This document shows, piece after piece, positions 60,481 through 64,000 of a stretch of DNA of 64,000 nucleotides. The first letter of the stretch is position 1. Each line of letters begins with the position of its first letter. Under the pieces are notes generated by a model. That model saw only the letters and a list, made by a program, of their open reading frames with translations. It was not told the DNA's origin and made no database searches. Both the position numbers and the translations under genes were made by a program. Source of the stretch: Desulfotalea sp. (GTDB lineage Bacteria > Desulfobacterota > Desulfobulbia > Desulfobulbales > Desulfocapsaceae). The stretch spans positions 62,001 to 126,000 of the forward strand of contig NVXR01000008.1 in the NCBI GenBank assembly GCA_002733995.1. Direction: 5' to 3'.

Positions 60481-63369
60481 ATGGAAATTGAAGACGACGA
60501 AATACTACAGGGATTCATCGAAGAATCGCTTGAGCATTTAGCTGATATCGAAAACGATCTTCTCACCATCGAGGAAGCTGGTGAGGACATTGACGAGGAC
60601 CTTGTAAATAAAGTCTTCAGGGCGGCTCACTCTATTAAGGGTGGTGCCGGGTTCATGGGGCTAACCGCAATCCAAGGACTATCCCATTCCACAGAAAATG
60701 TTCTCGGAATGATCCGTAGTAAAAAACTGATCCCTACCCCGGAAATTGTTAACGTCCTCCTCATGGCATCCGATCAGCTACAAAGCATGATTGAAGATGT
60801 ACAGAACAGCAATGACGTTGACATCTCTCCCCATGTAACCTCCCTTGACGCAATTGCCGACGGTACATATACACAACCCCCTGAGGAGTCTGAACAAGAG
60901 GTCCCAGCCGAACCGGTAACCGATGCTACTCCAGCGGATACTGCAGAGGTGGTAACGGAAGAAGAACCACAGGAAGCAGCGAGCGAGGACACCGCCACGG
61001 CGGTTGTTGAAGCTGCGGCTTCACCAACGCCAGCAACACCAGAAATAACAGCCGCTCCACCTGAGAAGCCAGCGCCCAAGGCCTCGCCGAGTCCGACGAC
61101 AAAAACAGCCAAACCTAAGTCGGCTCCACCAACGAAACCTGAAACCTCTCTCAGGGTACATGTCAGCCTCCTTGATTCCTTGATGAACCTCGCAGGGGAA
61201 CTTGTACTGAGCAGGAATCAATTGCTACAAACCATCGGCTCTGACGATCTGCGAAATGCTGAAACCGTTGGCCAGCGTATAGATCTTATTACCTCTGAAC
61301 TGCAAGAAGCTATCATGCTCACCAGAATGCAGCCCATAGGTAATGTATTTAATAAATTCCCAAGAGTTGTCAGGGATCTTGCAAAAAAACTCCATAAAAC
61401 TATAGATCTCACCATTGTTGGCAAGGATGTTGAACTCGACAAAACAATTATTGAGTCTATCAACGATCCGTTGACCCATCTGGTAAGAAACTCGGTTGAC
61501 CATGGTATTGAAATTCCCGCCGAGAGAAAGAAGCGCGGCAAGCCAGAAAACGGACTTGTCATCCTCAAGGCGTACCACGAAGCTGGACAGGTCGTCATAG
61601 AAATAAGTGATGATGGTAAAGGCCTTGACGGCGATGCACTTGCAGCTAGCGCAGTGGGCAAAGGCCTCATCACAACAGAGCAGTCACAGGCAATGTCCGA
61701 TAAGGAAAAAATCAACCTTATCTTTCTTCCTGGTTTTTCTACGGCAGCGGAAGTAACCGATGTCTCAGGTCGTGGCGTGGGTATGGATGTAGTAAAAACC
61801 AACCTCGATCAACTTGGTGGAAACGTAGAAATTATTTCCGAAAAAGGCAACGGCACAACTATCTCTATTAAGCTACCGCTTACCCTTGCCATCATACCAT
61901 GTCAGATTATTGAAACAGGTGGAGAGCGCTATGCTATTCCACAGGTGAATCTCGAAGAACTATTACGTATTCCGGCGAGCCAAGTAAAAAAGCGTGTGGA
62001 ACGAGTTGGCGATGCCGAGGTAGTTCGCCTTCGCGGAACCCTCCTGCCACTTATCAGGCTGTCAGATGTTATCGGTGCAAAACGCACATATTTTGATCAC
62101 CGCGAACAAGATATTAAACAGGATCGCCGAGAAAAAATCTCAGACAGGCGTGGCAAAGAGTCACCACTCTTTGATGACGATTCTTCCCAGGGTTTTAATA
62201 CCGCACAAGCCGACGACCGCCCCAGATCTGTACTCGATAGGCGAGCGTCCGTCTCTAGCGCCCTCAACATCGTGGTTGTGTCAAATGGCTCCATGAAATA
62301 TGGTCTCATCGTTGATAGACTTCAGGATTCCGAAGAAATCGTTATCAAACCTCTTGGTAGACATCTGCAACAGTGTAAAGGATATGCTGGAGCTACAATC
62401 ATGGGTGATGGTCGCATCGCCCTTATTTTGGATGTGAGTAACCTGGCTCGAATGGCTCATCTCACCTCAATTGACGGTTCTGATCGGGCTGCTGAGGTTG
62501 CTCAAGCTGCGGAAGACGCCGTCAACGCAAGAAAGGATAAGCAATCCCTTCTCATCTTCCAAAACTCACGATCCGAGCACTTTGGAGTTCCACTTAACCA
62601 GGTTGAACGTATCGAGAAGATTAAACGCTCTGACATTGAAGCTCTTGGTGGCAAACGTGTCATGAAATACCGGGGTGGCAGTCTGAGCCTTATCTGCGTA
62701 GATGATGTTGCAATGGTAGAGCCCCTTGCCGAAGATGATAATCTTCTTGTTATCGTTTTCAATATATCCAAACGGCCGGTTGGCCTTCTCGCTATTGGCC
62801 CTATTGACGCACTTGAAGTAACAGCCGACATAGACGATACAACCCTCAGTCAACCTGGTATTATGGGGTCTATCATTATTAACGACAACACCACAATGCT
62901 CGTTAATGTCTACGAAATGGTGCAAAATCTATTTCCCCAATGGTTTGAAGAACAAGAAAAATTTGAGCAAGACGAACTTGAAGATGATGGTCCTGCACCT
63001 ACAATTTTAATCGCAGAAGATTCCAAATTCTTTAGAAATCAGGTTAAAAATTACATGACAGAAGTTGGTTACAGTGTGATTGAGGCCGAAGATGGCCTTG
63101 AGGGCTGGAATAAACTTGAAGAATATGGCGACGAAATCACCATGCTGGTCACTGATATCGAAATGCCAAACATGAACGGGTTTGAACTTACCCAAAGAAT
63201 CCGTAGTGATGAGCGATATTCTAAGCTTCCAATTATTGCCCTGACAACCCTTGCTTCAGCAGAAGATGTGGCAAAAGGTAAGGCAGTTGGTGTCGATGAG
63301 TATCATATTAAACTCGATAAAGAACGGTTAATGGTTTCGGTCCACGACTATATAAAAAGACGGTTCTAA
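60481..63369 (+). CDS. cheA: Hybrid chemotaxis kinase CheA with two CheW-like domains and a C-terminal receiver
   Basis: A 962-residue cytoplasmic kinase. Domains in order: HPt with His50 in RAAHSIKGGAGF; a Pro/Glu/Ala-rich linker (residues about 135-220); the dimer helices (LRVHVSLLDSLMNLAGELVL); an HATPase with NDPLTHLVRNSVDHGIE, DGKGLDG and GRGVGMDVVKTN; a first CheW-like domain interrupted by a charged insertion (about 537-592); a second CheW-like domain (about 680-820); and a receiver with Asp892 in LVTDIEMPNMNG. It takes receptor signals and phosphorylates CheY-type partners; the receiver may act as a phosphate sink. cheW follows. The other chemotaxis genes lie beyond the window. Confidence 0.95.
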   Translation: MEIEDDEILQGFIEESLEHLADIENDLLTIEEAGEDIDEDLVNKVFRAAHSIKGGAGFMGLTAIQGLSHSTENVLGMIRSKKLIPTPEIVNVLLMASDQLQSMIEDVQNSNDVDISPHVTSLDAIADGTYTQPPEESEQEVPAEPVTDATPADTAEVVTEEEPQEAASEDTATAVVEAAASPTPATPEITAAPPEKPAPKASPSPTTKTAKPKSAPPTKPETSLRVHVSLLDSLMNLAGELVLSRNQLLQTIGSDDLRNAETVGQRIDLITSELQEAIMLTRMQPIGNVFNKFPRVVRDLAKKLHKTIDLTIVGKDVELDKTIIESINDPLTHLVRNSVDHGIEIPAERKKRGKPENGLVILKAYHEAGQVVIEISDDGKGLDGDALAASAVGKGLITTEQSQAMSDKEKINLIFLPGFSTAAEVTDVSGRGVGMDVVKTNLDQLGGNVEIISEKGNGTTISIKLPLTLAIIPCQIIETGGERYAIPQVNLEELLRIPASQVKKRVERVGDAEVVRLRGTLLPLIRLSDVIGAKRTYFDHREQDIKQDRREKISDRRGKESPLFDDDSSQGFNTAQADDRPRSVLDRRASVSSALNIVVVSNGSMKYGLIVDRLQDSEEIVIKPLGRHLQQCKGYAGATIMGDGRIALILDVSNLARMAHLTSIDGSDRAAEVAQAAEDAVNARKDKQSLLIFQNSRSEHFGVPLNQVERIEKIKRSDIEALGGKRVMKYRGGSLSLICVDDVAMVEPLAEDDNLLVIVFNISKRPVGLLAIGPIDALEVTADIDDTTLSQPGIMGSIIINDNTTMLVNVYEMVQNLFPQWFEEQEKFEQDELEDDGPAPTILIAEDSKFFRNQVKNYMTEVGYSVIEAEDGLEGWNKLEEYGDEITMLVTDIEMPNMNGFELTQRIRSDERYSKLPIIALTTLASAEDVAKGKAVGVDEYHIKLDKERLMVSVHDYIKRRF

Positions 63370-63382
63370 AACTTCGACTTTG

Positions 63383-63439
63383 CCCTCTTTCAACCTCTGT
63401 AGGCCTTGGAAGCACTTGGCCTTTAGCGAGGTTGGAGGG
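63383..63439 (+). repeat. Interrupted long hairpin between cheA and cheW
   Basis: CCCTC (63383-63387) and AACCTC (63392-63397) pair with GAGGTT (63428-63433) and GAGGG (63435-63439), with GGCC/GGCC inside. It begins 13 bases after cheA and could attenuate read-through into cheW. No T tract follows. Confidence 0.5.
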
Positions 63440-63559
63440 GGATCAGGTTAGGTAGTTGTGCAACAACATCAAGTTCGTAACAACAACACTCTTTAGGTTC
63501 TTTGTTTTTGTTATCAAAAATCTGAAGTAATACACTCAAATACTTTTACGGTATGAGAT

Positions 63560-64000
63560 ATGACAGACACCAAAGCGAAAAATGAGTCAAAAAAACTCGT
63601 AGAACTCGCCACCTTTTATATAGGTGACGCCCTCTGCGGTATGGATATACTCAAAATCCAAGAGATTAATAAGATTATGCAGATGACAAAGGTGCCCCAA
63701 GCCCCTGAATATGTCCTTGGCATTCTTAATCTTCGTGGCCAGATCGTTACAATTCTCGATCTTGGTAAAAAACTCGGACTTGGCGAAACAGACATTTCCC
63801 AAAATCCACGAAATATCATCGTCAACTCGGCCGGTGGACATGTAGGACTTCTGGTTAGACGTATCAGTGATGTTGTCTCCGCCGATATGGAGAAAAAAGA
63901 ACGTGCTCCAGCAAATATGAATGGTATTCAAGGTGAATATTTCACCGGTGTCTATAAGACCGATGATAACCTCATTGGGATCTTAGATGTAGATAAAGTT
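63560..64000 (+). CDS. cheW: CheW chemotaxis coupling protein (3' end beyond window)
   Basis: The frame from ATG 63560 stays open to the window edge, giving 147 residues of a CheW protein. Signatures are ELATFYIGDALCGMDILKIQ, VPQAPEYVLGILNLRGQIVTI (the core CheW motif), DLGKKLGL, and GLLVRRISDVVSAD. CheW links chemoreceptors to CheA in the signalling array. It is 190 bases after cheA in the same direction. The start has only a weak GAG upstream; an ATG at 63553 is out of frame. The end is missing because of the window, not by truncation. Confidence 0.93.
   Translation, partial: MTDTKAKNESKKLVELATFYIGDALCGMDILKIQEINKIMQMTKVPQAPEYVLGILNLRGQIVTILDLGKKLGLGETDISQNPRNIIVNSAGGHVGLLVRRISDVVSADMEKKERAPANMNGIQGEYFTGVYKTDDNLIGILDVDKV

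Noticed and set aside
1..64000. Mobile elements, CRISPR arrays or prophage
   Set aside because: No transposase, integrase, phage gene, spaced direct repeats or flanking target duplications were recognised anywhere.

Overview
The window reads as ordinary chromosome of a Gram-negative anaerobe with moderate GC. Lipid A/LPS genes, a Tat-exported molybdoenzyme of the sulfur/DMSO-reductase type, short-chain fatty-acid oxidation genes, a CheA-REC hybrid and a PurD-PurE fusion together suggest a deltaproteobacterium (Desulfobacterota, perhaps a Desulfobulbales-like sulfur-compound reducer). This is inference from gene content; no rRNA or other marker was available. I see no rRNA, tRNA, CRISPR array, insertion sequence or prophage.

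Layout. 0-5 kb: end of an exported lytic transglycosylase, then a torD-like chaperone, a molybdopterin catalytic subunit and a four-cluster ferredoxin subunit, closed by a clear terminator. 5-10.8 kb: ettA, an orphan HPt protein, purDE fusion with tsaC, a TetR/FadR-like regulator with its operator, and greA. 10.9-20.9 kb: a very large TPR plus outer-membrane beta-barrel protein, a sugar aminotransferase, rpoH-like sigma factor, lepA, a DUF4136 lipoprotein and a PlsC-like acyltransferase. 21.4-34.2 kb: a fatty-acid block (CoA-transferase, a Cache-type sensor kinase with a NarL-type regulator, acyl-CoA synthetase, thiolase, 3-hydroxyacyl-CoA dehydrogenase, acyl-CoA dehydrogenase, second acyl-CoA synthetase). 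34.3-45.9 kb: EamA exporter, FapA/DUF342 protein, a HAD protein with a coupled small ORF, a family 2 glycosyltransferase, a Crp/Fnr regulator, dinB, sppA and a PilZ-like protein. 46-59.2 kb: M16 peptidase, an LPS module (lpxL-type acyltransferase, msbA, O-antigen ligase), a sensor kinase overlapping an uncharacterised phosphorylase-like gene, engB, hisG and hisI. 59.6-64 kb: FKBP isomerase, hybrid cheA and the start of cheW.

How the genes may work together. The fatty-acid block encodes CoA activation, dehydrogenation, 3-hydroxyacyl-CoA oxidation and thiolysis, but lacks crotonase and ETF genes. The TetR regulator about 12 kb upstream carries a palindrome identical to the Bacillus FadR operator consensus, so it may control lipid metabolism, although I did not find another copy of the site. 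The twin-Cache kinase and NarL regulator inside the block could sense a small organic acid. The most interesting uncharacterised items are the phosphorylase-like gene/sensor kinase pair at 53-57 kb, the orphan TPR-barrel protein at 11-15 kb, the anchorless molybdoenzyme pair, three candidate small proteins, and several strong inverted repeats in the long intergenic stretches.
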